A DNA stretch of 64,000 nt from DATFVA01 sp963745945 (GTDB lineage Bacteria; Bacteroidota; Ignavibacteria; Ignavibacteriales; Ignavibacteriaceae): contig CAVUZG010000004.1 of assembly GCA_963745945.1 (NCBI GenBank), forward strand, positions 1,612,001 to 1,676,000, in the 5' to 3' direction. The notes below the pieces were generated by a model that had not been told where the DNA came from, did no database searches, and saw nothing but the letters and a program-made list of their open reading frames with translations. Position numbers and translations under genes: made by a program. Of this stretch, positions 9,221 to 18,047 are shown piece after piece; the first letter of the stretch is position 1, and each line of letters starts with the position of its first letter.

Positions 9221-9904
9221 ATGAAAAAACTATATGTTTTTTTAATAGTCTTTTTTTGCTGTTATATTTTTGTAAGCGCCCAAACTGAACAAACTTTTGT
9301 TCACAAACCTTTTGTGACTGCAGGAATTTCAGTCGGGTATACAGGGGGATTTGGTCTTCAGGGAAATGTGATGATTTCCAATTTTGCGATGGATTTTCCA
9401 TTATCCGTAAGGTTTGGAATCGGATATTCAACTTTAAATCCTGGTAATCCTGCCGATGCAAGAAGAATTTTTATTAATGACGCAACCAATGGTGTTCCTG
9501 AAAAAAGCGGAACCGATTGGAATTTCAGAATGGATTTCCTTTACAGATTTCCATTTATGTCATTCAGAAGATTCCACTTATTTGCCGGGGCAAGGTATTC
9601 GGCTTTTTCTGCAGAATTTAATTTTGTTGACGGTAACGAATTCTTCAATATCAACAGTGACCAATGGGGACTTGGATTTGGTGCCGAAAGTTATTTTACC
9701 GTTGTTCCTAGTTTTGACTTAGTATTTTCAGCGGGAGCAGACTATTATTTCAACAGTGCTATATATGGTCATGACACCACATATAGTCCTGATGGTCAGA
9801 ATATAAATACAAGAAGAGGCTATACTTTTTACGATGCGGATCAGGCAATAAATCAACCTAAAGTCGTAGTCAGAGCTTTACTGGGATTTAATTATCATTT
9901 TTGA
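9221..9904 (+). CDS. Outer-membrane beta-barrel protein (function unknown)
   Basis: 227 residues starting with a signal peptide (MKKLYVFLIVFFCCYIF, cleavage near VSAQT). The rest is alternating beta-strands with Gly and aromatic residues: VTAGISVGYTGGFGLQG, MDFLYRFPFMSF, LFAGARYSAFSAEF, WGLGFGAESYF. It ends in VRALLGFNYHF, where the terminal Phe is the usual barrel-insertion signal for BAM. The start has AGGAGT nine bases upstream. It is monocistronic, with a strong terminator directly behind. Likely an OmpW/OprF-like small barrel; no substrate can be assigned. Confidence 0.72.
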   Translation: MKKLYVFLIVFFCCYIFVSAQTEQTFVHKPFVTAGISVGYTGGFGLQGNVMISNFAMDFPLSVRFGIGYSTLNPGNPADARRIFINDATNGVPEKSGTDWNFRMDFLYRFPFMSFRRFHLFAGARYSAFSAEFNFVDGNEFFNINSDQWGLGFGAESYFTVVPSFDLVFSAGADYYFNSAIYGHDTTYSPDGQNINTRRGYTFYDADQAINQPKVVVRALLGFNYHF

Positions 9905-9911
9905 TTCAAAT

Positions 9912-9943
9912 AAAAAGGGGCGGATGTATCCGCCCGTTTTTTT
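9912..9943 (+). terminator. Rho-independent terminator
   Basis: Seven-base GC-rich perfect stem GGGCGGA/TCCGCCC (9918-9924 with 9929-9935), four-base loop TGTA, followed by a run of seven T. It lies 13 bp after the barrel-protein stop. Confidence 0.93.
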
Positions 9944-10015
9944 GTCAATCCGGTTAAAGTCAAATTAATATTCCAGAGATAAAAAATAAAATAATTGCTC
10001 TTATAATCTCAACTT

Positions 10016-10423
10016 TTACTCAGACTTTTCACATAATTCGGTAAGGACTCCGTGAGTAGATTTGGGATGGATAAATGCGATGTTTAATTCTTCAGCTCCT
10101 TTACGCGAATTCTCATCAATTAATTTTATTCCCTTCTGTTTTAATTCAGTCAGTGCAGCAGTAAGATTACTGGCTGCAAACGCAAGATGATGTATTCCTT
10201 CTCCTCTTTTTTCAATAAATTTCCCTATAGGACCTTCCGGATCTGTTGTTTCCAGAAGCTCTATTTTTGTCTGTCCTATCATAAAAAAAGCCGTCTTCAC
10301 TTTTTGATCTTTAACTTCTTCTAAAGCATAGCATTTTAAACCCAGAATATCTTCATAATATTTAATTGATTCATCCAGGTTTTTTACTGCAATCCCAATA
10401 TGTTCAATATGTGTTAAATTCAT
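10016..10423 (-). CDS. mce: Methylmalonyl-CoA epimerase
   Basis: Interconverts (2R)- and (2S)-methylmalonyl-CoA, linking propionyl-CoA carboxylation or succinyl-CoA to the B12 mutase. 135 residues, the usual size, with the vicinal-oxygen-chelate fold. The first module begins IEHIGIAVKNLDESIKYYED (metal-binding His), the middle has KIELLETTDPEGPIGKFI (Glu), then GEGIHHLAFAASNL (His) and finally HPKSTHGVLTELCE. It lies 14 bp downstream of the mutase subunit gene in the same direction, so the two are almost certainly one operon. Confidence 0.95.
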   Translation of the reverse strand: MNLTHIEHIGIAVKNLDESIKYYEDILGLKCYALEEVKDQKVKTAFFMIGQTKIELLETTDPEGPIGKFIEKRGEGIHHLAFAASNLTAALTELKQKGIKLIDENSRKGAEELNIAFIHPKSTHGVLTELCEKSE

Positions 10424-10437
10424 AATTCAACCTTCCG

Positions 10438-12120
10438 TTAAATAACTACGTGCTCTTTGTACTCACCGAATATTGCACGAAGTGTGTTGCAGATTTCCCC
10501 AACGCTTGCATAGGTTTTTACGGCCTCCAGGATATAAGGCATCAGGTTTTCATCTCCCACTGCAGCTTTTTTTAACCTGAGCAAAGACTCATCTACTTTT
10601 TTGTTATCCCGCTTTGCTTTTATTTTATTCAGAAATTCAATCTGGTCTTCCTGAACTTTCATATCAATTTTTAACAGTTCAGGCTCTTCATCCTCTTTAA
10701 CCTGGAACTTATTCACACCCACAACGATTCTATCTTCTCTTTCCATCTGCTTTTCAAACTCATAAGCTGCCTTTTGAATTTCCATCTGAACAAACCCATC
10801 CTCTATTGCCTTAATCATTCCACCCATATCATCAATCCTGTTTATATAATATTCTGCTTCTTCTTCAATTCTGTCGGTCATTGCTTCAACATAATAAGAT
10901 CCTGCAAGTGGATCGATGGTATTTGCAACACCGCTTTCATAAGCAACTATCTGCTGAGTGCGTAAGGCTGTTCTTACTGAATTTTCAGTTGGAAGTGCAA
11001 GCGCTTCATCCTTAGAATTAGTATGGAGGCTTTGTGTTCCGCCGAGAACAGCAGCTAAAGTCTGAACGGTAACTCGGGCAATATTATTATCAACCTGCTG
11101 TGCAGTTAGAGTAGAACCTGCAGTTTGAGTATGAAAACGAAGCATCATCGATTTGGGTTTTTTAGCTTTGAAACGATCTTTGACTATTCTTGCCCATAGT
11201 CTTCTTGCTGCTCTGAATTTAGCAACTTCTTCAAGCAGATCATTATGGGAATTAAAAAAGAATGAAAGCTGTCCGGCGAAATTATCAATATCCAGTCCTA
11301 CTTCTATCGCAGCTTCAACATAAGCTATTCCGTTTGCAAGTGTGAATCCCACTTCCTGCGCCGCAGTTGACCCTGCTTCTCTAATGTGGTAACCGGAAAT
11401 GGAAATAGTATTCCATCTTGGAACTTCTTTAGCACAATACTCAAAAATATTTGTAATAATGCGCATCGATTGTTTTGGCGGAAAAATATAAGTGCCCCGG
11501 GCAATGTATTCTTTTAACAGATCATTCTGAATTGTCCCGCTTATTTTATCTTTTAGAACTCCCTGCTTTTCAGCAACAGCAATATACATTGCAAGCAAAA
11601 CAGAAGCTGATGAATTTATCGTCATTGAAGTTGAAATTTTATCAAGAGGGATCTCATCGAATAAAATTTCCATATCGGCAAGTGTATCTATTGCTACTCC
11701 GACTTTACCTACTTCACCATAAGCAAGCTGATCATCGCTGTCGTAACCAATTTGTGTTGGTAAATCAAAAGCTACTGAAAGACCGCTGGTTCCCTGTTCA
11801 AGCAGATACTTATATCTCCGGTTTGATTCTTTCGCATTTCCAAATCCTGCATACTGGCGCATTGTCCATAATCTTCCCCGGTACATTGTTGGCTGTATTC
11901 CTCTCGTGTAAGGATATTGTCCGGGAAATCCGGAATTCTCTAAATAATTTTCTTCATTAACATCGTTAGGAACATATAATGCTTTAATAGGAGTAAATGA
12001 CACAGTTGAAAATTCGTATTCTCTTTCGGGAAACTTAGATAAGCTTTGCTGATATGTTCTTTCTTCCCACTCTTTATAAGCCTGCTGAACTTTGTTCTTC
12101 AATTCATCAATTGAGGCCAC
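10438..12120 (-). CDS. mcmA: Methylmalonyl-CoA mutase, large (substrate-binding) subunit without B12 domain
   Basis: Catalyses the adenosylcobalamin-dependent rearrangement of methylmalonyl-CoA and succinyl-CoA. At 560 residues it contains only the TIM-barrel acyl-CoA domain; the B12-binding H-x-D-x2-G domain is absent and must be a separate subunit coded elsewhere. Tyr90 (RQYAGFG) and Arg208 (ARGTYIFPP) align with the Propionibacterium MutB residues Tyr89 and Arg207. These favour methylmalonyl-CoA, where isobutyryl-CoA mutases have Phe and Gln. Other family blocks are SVAFDLPTQIGYDSDD, GTIQNDLLKEY, ISGYHIREAG and RFHTQTAGSTLTAQ. The start is GTG with GGAGG upstream. A CAAAAATA box (TATTTTTG on the minus strand, 12174-12181) is a possible -7 element. 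The epimerase follows. Confidence 0.93.
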   Translation of the reverse strand: MASIDELKNKVQQAYKEWEERTYQQSLSKFPEREYEFSTVSFTPIKALYVPNDVNEENYLENSGFPGQYPYTRGIQPTMYRGRLWTMRQYAGFGNAKESNRRYKYLLEQGTSGLSVAFDLPTQIGYDSDDQLAYGEVGKVGVAIDTLADMEILFDEIPLDKISTSMTINSSASVLLAMYIAVAEKQGVLKDKISGTIQNDLLKEYIARGTYIFPPKQSMRIITNIFEYCAKEVPRWNTISISGYHIREAGSTAAQEVGFTLANGIAYVEAAIEVGLDIDNFAGQLSFFFNSHNDLLEEVAKFRAARRLWARIVKDRFKAKKPKSMMLRFHTQTAGSTLTAQQVDNNIARVTVQTLAAVLGGTQSLHTNSKDEALALPTENSVRTALRTQQIVAYESGVANTIDPLAGSYYVEAMTDRIEEEAEYYINRIDDMGGMIKAIEDGFVQMEIQKAAYEFEKQMEREDRIVVGVNKFQVKEDEEPELLKIDMKVQEDQIEFLNKIKAKRDNKKVDESLLRLKKAAVGDENLMPYILEAVKTYASVGEICNTLRAIFGEYKEHVVI

Positions 12121-12345
12121 AATTCCTCCAAACTTTTATTTGATCGATGCAGCAAAAAATTAAACTGCATATTCAAAAATAAGTTAATAAAAGCTTATAG
12201 AAAATTTTTGTACATATAAATAGCCTATAATTGAAGAAATTAACAAAAAAATAGTTGTTGTTTGCGATCCTGAGATAAATTTTTTCAACAACCGGAACTA
12301 ATTAAGGCGGATTTACGTTTTCAACATTTAGAAGGACAAAGTAAC
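12121..12345. promoter_or_regulatory. Divergent intergenic region between mutase and carotenoid operon
   Basis: 225 bp separating the minus-strand mutase operon from the plus-strand carotenoid operon, so it must hold both promoters. On the minus strand TATTTTTG (12174-12181) fits TAnnTTTG. A short hairpin ATGCAG/CTGCAT lies in the probable mutase leader. On the plus strand a TATAAT at 12226-12231 is the best -10-like box but has poor -35 spacing. AAGGA nine bases before 12346 is the crtI ribosome binding site. No clear operator was seen. Confidence 0.4.
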
Positions 12346-13830
12346 ATGAAATCAGCAATAATTATAGGTTCGGGTCTTGGAGGTCTATCAACGGCTCTCA
12401 GGTTGAGTTCAATTGGCTATAGAGTAACTGTTTTAGAAAAGAATTCAAGTCCTGGAGGAAGATTAAATCAGCTAAAAAAAGACGGGTTTACGTTTGATGT
12501 AGGGCCTTCCTTCATGAGTATGAGTTATGAGCTTGATGAATTATTCAAAAGCTCGGGTGAAAAAAACCCTATTGTTTTAAAAGAACTTGATCCTTTATAC
12601 CAGGTCTTTTTTGAAGGAAAAGATAAGCCATATAAAATCTGGAAGGATCTGGATAAACTTGAGGAGGAGTTTAAAGAAATAGAACCGGATTTAGGCGCTA
12701 AAGTTAACAAATACCTGTTAAAAGCGGGGGAATTCTTTCACGATACCGAAGATAAAGTTGTAAAATCGAACTATGCAAATGTTTTTGATTATTTGATGAA
12801 ACTTACAAGAGTTCCCCTTAAACATCTTCCTTATCTCTTCAGAAATATGTGGAATGAAGTCAAACGTAATTTCCAGTCTGAAGAGGTAAGAGTAATTTTT
12901 TCTTTAGTTGCCTTTTTTCTTGGCTCAACTCCTTTTCAAACTCCCGCAATATATTCATTATTAAACTACACGGAGATGAAGCATGATGGTTACTGGAAAA
13001 TAGAAGGCGGTATGTACAAACTCGTAGAAGAAATCGTGAAAATACTTAAAAGAAGAGGAGTTGAGTTTGTTTATAATACTGAGATTACCGGTGTAGCAAA
13101 TGCAAATGGAAAACTTATTTCACTTTTTGATAGCAACGGAAGAATATGGTCAGCTGATATTTTCATCTCTAATTCTGATGCTGCTTCATTCCGCGGAAAA
13201 ATTCTCGGAAGAAAAAAATATACCGAAGAAAAACTGGATAAACTCGAATGGACACTAGCGCCATTTACCATTTATCTCGGAGTTAAGGGAAAACTAGATA
13301 AACTAATGCATCATAATTATTTCCTGGGTCAAAACTTTCGTGGTTATGCCGATAAAATTTTTACTTCAACTGTAAGTCCACAGAAACCATATTACTATGT
13401 TAATGTCTCATCCAAATCCTGGGCTGAATGCGCTCCGGATGGCTGTGAAAACCTGTTTATACTTTGTCCTGTTCCCGACAGAAGATTTAAAAGTAATTGG
13501 AGTGATAAAAACGAACTTGCAGATAATATTATTAGTGATCTTTCATCCCGGGTAAATTTTGATATAGAAAAAAATACACTGGTAAAAGAGATCTGGACTC
13601 CAGTTGATTGGGAAGAAAAATTTAATCTCTACAAAGGTTCAGGTCTGGGACTTGCGCATGGAATAAACCAGGTGGGGGCATTTCGTCCCAAAAATCATGA
13701 TGAAGAATTTCCAAACCTGTATTATGTTGGTGCATCTACAACTCCCGGAACCGGTTTACCTATGGTAATAATAAGTTCAAAATTAGTAACCGAAAGAATA
13801 ACTGAGGAATATGGAAGCCTTATATCATAG
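12346..13830 (+). CDS. crtI: Phytoene desaturase (CrtI type)
   Basis: FAD-dependent desaturation of phytoene towards lycopene in the inner membrane. 494 residues. The N-terminal dinucleotide motif IIGSGLGGLSTALRLSS starts at residue 5 and is followed by VTVLEKNSSPGGRLNQL. The C-terminal FAD motif is YYVGASTTPGTGLPMVIISS. First gene of a nine-gene carotenoid operon; its end overlaps crtB by 20 bp. A second CrtI-family gene at 15922 probably acts later in the pathway, so this one is assigned phytoene by position next to crtB and by its standard length. The number of desaturation steps cannot be read from the sequence. Confidence 0.92.
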   Translation: MKSAIIIGSGLGGLSTALRLSSIGYRVTVLEKNSSPGGRLNQLKKDGFTFDVGPSFMSMSYELDELFKSSGEKNPIVLKELDPLYQVFFEGKDKPYKIWKDLDKLEEEFKEIEPDLGAKVNKYLLKAGEFFHDTEDKVVKSNYANVFDYLMKLTRVPLKHLPYLFRNMWNEVKRNFQSEEVRVIFSLVAFFLGSTPFQTPAIYSLLNYTEMKHDGYWKIEGGMYKLVEEIVKILKRRGVEFVYNTEITGVANANGKLISLFDSNGRIWSADIFISNSDAASFRGKILGRKKYTEEKLDKLEWTLAPFTIYLGVKGKLDKLMHHNYFLGQNFRGYADKIFTSTVSPQKPYYYVNVSSKSWAECAPDGCENLFILCPVPDRRFKSNWSDKNELADNIISDLSSRVNFDIEKNTLVKEIWTPVDWEEKFNLYKGSGLGLAHGINQVGAFRPKNHDEEFPNLYYVGASTTPGTGLPMVIISSKLVTERITEEYGSLIS

Positions 13831-14653
13831 TACTGCTTTTAAAATCAGCAAAGTTATAACCCGAAGTTACAGTACTTCTTTCAGTCTGGGAATAAGTGTT
13901 TTCGCTCCTGTTTTCAGGGACGCTATTTATGCCATATACGGTTATGTTAGATTAGCTGACGAGATAGTTGATTCTTTTCATAGTTATGATAAAAAACTTT
14001 TACTTGATGAGTTTAGAGCAGAATCTCTTAAAGCTATTAAAAGAGGGATTTCAACAAATCCTGTGATAAATTCTTTTCAGCTTGCAGTAAATAAATACGG
14101 AATTGAATTAAAATACATTGAAGATTTTCTCAACAGTATGGAAATGGATTTATCCAATAGCTATTATGAACACGAGCACTATGATGAATATATCTATGGT
14201 TCCGCAGAGGTTGTAGGATTAATGTGTCTTAAAGTATTCTGTTATAAACAACCTGGATTATTTGAGCAATTACTTGGTCCTGCAAAAAGTCTGGGATCCG
14301 CATTCCAAAAAGTAAATTTTCTAAGAGACATTAAAAGCGATATAGCTGAACGAGGCAGAATTTACCTTCCCGGAATAAATAAAGAAATTAATATTACTGA
14401 TGCCGATAAAAGAAAACTGGAAGAAGATATTCAAAATGAATTCGCTGATTCCCTGAAAGGAATTAAAAGACTGCCTGCCGGAGTTAAGCTGGGAGTTTAT
14501 TCTGCATATCTTTATTATGTCGGGCTTTTTAATAAGATAAGAAAAAGTGAAGTTGAAGTTCTGCTTAAACAAAGAATAAGAATATCTAATTTCACTAAAC
14601 TTGCCCTGTTATTAAAATCATATTTTGATGTTAAAATAGTAAAGACCTGTTAA
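13811..14653 (+). CDS. crtB: Phytoene synthase
   Basis: Condenses two geranylgeranyl-PP to phytoene. 280 residues, normal size. Both Asp-rich prenyl-diphosphate motifs are present: YGYVRLADEIVDSF (DExxD type) and NFLRDIKSDIAERGRIYLP. The start ATG lies inside the last codons of crtI (20 bp overlap), indicating translational coupling. No crtE (GGPP synthase) is in this cluster, so GGPP must be supplied from a gene elsewhere. Confidence 0.94.
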   Translation: MEALYHSTAFKISKVITRSYSTSFSLGISVFAPVFRDAIYAIYGYVRLADEIVDSFHSYDKKLLLDEFRAESLKAIKRGISTNPVINSFQLAVNKYGIELKYIEDFLNSMEMDLSNSYYEHEHYDEYIYGSAEVVGLMCLKVFCYKQPGLFEQLLGPAKSLGSAFQKVNFLRDIKSDIAERGRIYLPGINKEINITDADKRKLEEDIQNEFADSLKGIKRLPAGVKLGVYSAYLYYVGLFNKIRKSEVEVLLKQRIRISNFTKLALLLKSYFDVKIVKTC

Positions 14654-14654
14654 G

Positions 14655-15233
14655 ATGAAACTGATCTCATTTAGAAATATAATTTTATTCTCATTCATTC
14701 TTCTTTCCAAAGTGTATGCTTCAGACATTATTCCGGATACCGCAACTATAAACTTTATAAGAAGCGAATTTTATGCCTCAATCGAAGATGAAGAGAAGAC
14801 TTATGAACTCGAATATTTCATCATTAATAAATATTCAGATGATTATTCAAAATATAATCCCATAATACTTGCCTATTATGGTGGTGTACAGGCTTTGAAG
14901 GCAAAACATGCTTTTAATCCGGTGTCCAAACTAAGTCATTTAATCTCAGGGCTTAACAGATTGAAGGAAGCAATCGGGAAAAGCCCGGATAACCTGGAGA
15001 TAAGGTTTATGAGATTTTCTATTCTGGATAATGTGCCGGCAATTTTAGGTTACGGGGATGAGAGAATGGATGATAGAAATAAAATATGTATCTTACTTTT
15101 AAAAAAAGACTATTCATCCCTTACTTTTGAAATTCAAAAAGGGATAATTGAATATATGCTTGCTTCTGATAGATTAAGCACTTCACAATCAGTAAAACTT
15201 CAGGAATTAATTTCCTCGCTTGCCCGGAAATGA
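14655..15233 (+). CDS. Exported protein of unknown function inside the carotenoid operon
   Basis: 192 residues, one base after the crtB stop, overlapping the lycopene cyclase start by four bases (ATGA). A signal peptide (MKLISFRNIILFSFILL, cut near VYASD) sends it to the periplasm. The mature part is helical: YNPIILAYYGGVQALKAKHA, LSHLISGLNRLKEAIGKSP and NLEIRFMRFSILDNVP. These read like degenerate TPR-type helix pairs with an RFxRFSxLDNVP block. I know no enzyme activity for it. Its strict embedding between crtB and the cyclase suggests a role in pigment synthesis, delivery or regulation, which is inference. Confidence 0.6.
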   Translation: MKLISFRNIILFSFILLSKVYASDIIPDTATINFIRSEFYASIEDEEKTYELEYFIINKYSDDYSKYNPIILAYYGGVQALKAKHAFNPVSKLSHLISGLNRLKEAIGKSPDNLEIRFMRFSILDNVPAILGYGDERMDDRNKICILLLKKDYSSLTFEIQKGIIEYMLASDRLSTSQSVKLQELISSLARK

Positions 15234-15925
15234 GTACTTATCTTTTTCTAAACCTTGCTATAATTATTTTTCCTGTACTATTGAGCTTTGATAAAAAAGT
15301 CTCTTTCTATAAAAATTTTTTATCAGTAGTGATTTCGATTGTTGTTGTTGGGACAGCATATATAATCTGGGATGCAATTGCTGTCGGGAGAGGTGACTGG
15401 AGCTTTAATCCTGAATATATTTCAGGATTTACTTATTTCAATCTACCGTTAGATGAAATTTTGTTTTTTGTATCTGTTCCGTATGCCTGCATATTTATTT
15501 ATGAAGTCCTGCTAAAATATATTGGGGACAAAGTAGTGGTTCTAAATAGAACCCTGGTATTCATATCAATTTTTGTCTTATTTTTTTTGGCAATATCATT
15601 TTATCAGCAATATTATACTTTTACTGTACTCCTGTTTTGCGCAGCTTTTTTAATTTTCTCTATTTCATTTTTTAATTCAATTCTGAGATCAAAAGTTTAC
15701 TGGATGACAATTCTTATAACCTACATTCCTTTTTTAATCATTAATTATATCTTAACCTCTCTTCCGGTAGTCTCTTACAATAGCAAAGCTATGTGGGGAA
15801 TAAGAATTATCACCATTCCTCTTGAGGATTTCTTCTATTCATTTTCAATGATTTCATTTTGGCTGCTCGTTTACCTGATTTCAAAAAAGAATCTATTCAA
15901 AAATTATTTCTTGGGCAAAAAATGA
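15230..15925 (+). CDS. crtYcd: Lycopene cyclase, fused CrtYc-CrtYd type
   Basis: Forms beta-ionone rings on lycopene. 231 residues with six to seven membrane helices, made of two related halves as in the fused heterodimeric-type cyclases of Bacteroidota and Archaea. Each half has the Pro-Leu/Ile-(D/E)-(E/D) motif: FNLPLDEILFFVSVPY in the first and RIITIPLEDFFYSFSMI in the second, with WDAIAVGRGDWSF before the first. Overlaps its neighbours by four bases on both sides. With CruF in the same operon, mono-cyclisation to gamma-carotene is expected. Confidence 0.88.
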   Translation: MSTYLFLNLAIIIFPVLLSFDKKVSFYKNFLSVVISIVVVGTAYIIWDAIAVGRGDWSFNPEYISGFTYFNLPLDEILFFVSVPYACIFIYEVLLKYIGDKVVVLNRTLVFISIFVLFFLAISFYQQYYTFTVLLFCAAFLIFSISFFNSILRSKVYWMTILITYIPFLIINYILTSLPVVSYNSKAMWGIRIITIPLEDFFYSFSMISFWLLVYLISKKNLFKNYFLGKK

Positions 15926-17397
15926 ATCAGAAAAGTATTGGAATTATAGGAGCTGGACTGGGCGGACTTTCTGCCGCAATTCATCTTGCCGGCAAAGGAT
16001 ACAAAGTAAATGTATTTGAACAGAATAGTACAGTGGGAGGAAAAGCTAATAATTTATACAAAGATAATTTTCGTTTCGATACAGGGCCATCTCTACTGAC
16101 AATGCCATTCATACTTGAAGAAATTTTTATTGCTCAAAATGAAAGAATAGAAGAGTATTTGACAATTGAACAGTTGAATACAATTTGTAAATATTTCTAT
16201 CCTGATGGTACAACTTTAAATGCATATTCAGCGATCAGTAAATTTGCAGATGAGATTCAGGCAAAAACTTCGGATAAATCTGAATCTGTATTCCACTACT
16301 TAAATTATTGTAAAACCATTTACGATTTAACCGCTAATCTTTTTCTATTTAAACCAGAAATAAATCTCCGATCATTTTTTAATCAAAATGCATTTAAATC
16401 TATTCTTAATTTAAAAAAAATCGATCTGTTCAGAACGATGCACCAAGCAAATGAAAGTTTTTTCAGTGACACTAAAACAATTCAGTTATTTGATCGGTAC
16501 GCCACATACAATGGCTCAAATCCATATATGGCACCCGCCACTTTAAATATTATTCCTCACGTGGAGTACACGTTAGGAAGTTTTATCGTAAAAAATGGAA
16601 TATCCGCAATCCCCCTTGCCCTAAAAAAACTAGCCGGGAAATTGGGAGTATTTTTTTTTACAAATCAAAAAGTTGAGGCGATATTATTAAAGAATAAGAT
16701 TGCTACCGGTGTTAGAAGTAATAATAATGACTTCTTCTTTGATTCGATAATATCAAATGTCGATCCAAATTATACCTATAAATCATTGTTAAAAACAGAT
16801 AACAGCAAAATTCTAAAAAGGGCTGATCCTTCTCTTTCAGGAATAGTTTTTTATTGGGGAATAAAGGGAGAATATCCTGAAATGGAGATTCATAACATTT
16901 TGTTTTCTGAAAATTACAAGCAAGAATTCGATGACATTTTCATAAAAGCCAAATGTCCTGATGATCCGACAATTTACATTTATATATCTTCTAAATATAA
17001 AGCTGATGATGCGCCCGCGGGATTTGAAAACTGGTTTGTAATGATAAATACTCCCTATAATAATAACCAGGATTGGGATAAAGAAATAAGAACACTACGC
17101 AAAGTAGTACAGCAGAAAATCCATAAAATATTAGATATTAATGTATCCGAAAAAATAATTTTTGAGGAAATTCTTTCTCCTCCTGATATAGAAAAGAAAA
17201 TGGGTAGCTTTGGTGGAAGTATTTATGGAATTTCCTCAAATACCAGGTCAGCAGCATTTCTCAGACCCCCGGTAAAATCATCGAGATATAGTAACCTTTA
17301 TTTTTGCGGCGGAAGCGTTCATCCTGGCGGAGGAATTCCGCTTGTACTTCTGTCTGGTAAACATGCTGCAGAATTAATTAGCGGGGATTTTAGTTGA
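15922..17397 (+). CDS. CrtI-family carotenoid oxidoreductase, probably CrtD-like 3,4-desaturase
   Basis: 491 residues. The frame stays open 21 codons upstream, but ATG at 15922 overlaps the cyclase stop as ATGA and begins right before the FAD motif (IGIIGAGLGGLSAAIHLAGKG), so it is chosen. C-terminal FAD motif: FCGGSVHPGGGIPLVLLSG. Only moderately similar to the crtI at 12346. In Bacteroidota pathways a second CrtI homologue next to CruF is usually the 1-hydroxycarotenoid 3,4-desaturase (CrtD). A staphyloxanthin-type CrtP oxidase is the alternative, given the following acyltransferase and glycosyltransferase. The assignment is by context. Confidence 0.8.
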   Translation: MNQKSIGIIGAGLGGLSAAIHLAGKGYKVNVFEQNSTVGGKANNLYKDNFRFDTGPSLLTMPFILEEIFIAQNERIEEYLTIEQLNTICKYFYPDGTTLNAYSAISKFADEIQAKTSDKSESVFHYLNYCKTIYDLTANLFLFKPEINLRSFFNQNAFKSILNLKKIDLFRTMHQANESFFSDTKTIQLFDRYATYNGSNPYMAPATLNIIPHVEYTLGSFIVKNGISAIPLALKKLAGKLGVFFFTNQKVEAILLKNKIATGVRSNNNDFFFDSIISNVDPNYTYKSLLKTDNSKILKRADPSLSGIVFYWGIKGEYPEMEIHNILFSENYKQEFDDIFIKAKCPDDPTIYIYISSKYKADDAPAGFENWFVMINTPYNNNQDWDKEIRTLRKVVQQKIHKILDINVSEKIIFEEILSPPDIEKKMGSFGGSIYGISSNTRSAAFLRPPVKSSRYSNLYFCGGSVHPGGGIPLVLLSGKHAAELISGDFS

Positions 17398-18047
17398 TTA
17401 AGGCTGAACATAAAAAATGGGCTAGATTGATCTTTAATCCATTCATCCGTCGTTTGCTCAAATCAAATTTTAATAATCTTTATCTTGTAAATGATTTTCC
17501 TGAAATAAAAAAATCAGCAGGATTGATAATTACACCAAACCATTTTTCATGGTGGGATGGATTTATAATAGATTTTATTTCACGAAAATTCACACATCGA
17601 AAACTTCACATCATGATGCTTGAAGAACAATTGAAAAAGTATTGGTTCTTTAAGAAAGTCGGAGCTTATTCTATAAACCTTTCAAATCCACGTAGTATTG
17701 CCAAAACAATCCAATACTCAAGTGAAATCCTTCGATCACCAGAAAACTATTTGGTTATATATCCACAGGGTGAAATTCAATCGATTCACACAGAAACATT
17801 AATTGTTAAAGAAGGATTAAAAAAAATAATTGAAAAAAGTGAGAGTGAAATTTATATTCTTCCAACTGCAATTAAATTTGAATATGGAGACAAAAAAAAT
17901 CCTGACATCGTTGTAAGATTTGGACACTTGATTAAAGCTGAAGCCGTCGTTAAGGATTTCAGTTTCTTTAGGAATGAATTTAGAATAAATATTAAAACTT
18001 TAAAGGATTTTACAGATTTCACAACCTGCAGGAATATTTTGAAATGA
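17394..18047 (+). CDS. 1-acylglycerol-3-phosphate-type acyltransferase, probably acylating the carotenoid glycoside
   Basis: 217 residues of the PlsC fold. Motif I is NHFSWWDGF (H-x4-D catalytic pair); motif III is YPQGEIQS in place of the usual FPEGTRS, so the acyl-acceptor pocket is altered. It starts with TTG overlapping the previous TGA stop (TTGA), an unusual but clear translational-coupling arrangement, and overlaps the next gene by ATGA. Its place between a carotenoid oxidoreductase and a glycosyltransferase parallels the CrtO/CrtQ pair of staphyloxanthin synthesis, suggesting it esterifies the sugar of a glycosylated carotenoid. Membrane phospholipid synthesis is the alternative. Confidence 0.78.
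   Translation: MIKAEHKKWARLIFNPFIRRLLKSNFNNLYLVNDFPEIKKSAGLIITPNHFSWWDGFIIDFISRKFTHRKLHIMMLEEQLKKYWFFKKVGAYSINLSNPRSIAKTIQYSSEILRSPENYLVIYPQGEIQSIHTETLIVKEGLKKIIEKSESEIYILPTAIKFEYGDKKNPDIVVRFGHLIKAEAVVKDFSFFRNEFRINIKTLKDFTDFTTCRNILK

Noticed and set aside
11475..11960. 161-codon plus-strand ORF antisense to the mutase subunit
   Set aside because: The opposite strand is a certain gene; the ORF has no ribosome binding site and its composition is that of a reverse-frame shadow.
12121..12200. Cobalamin riboswitch in the mutase leader
   Set aside because: The leader from the candidate -7 box is only about 50 bases, and only a small hairpin is present; the B12-box is not seen.
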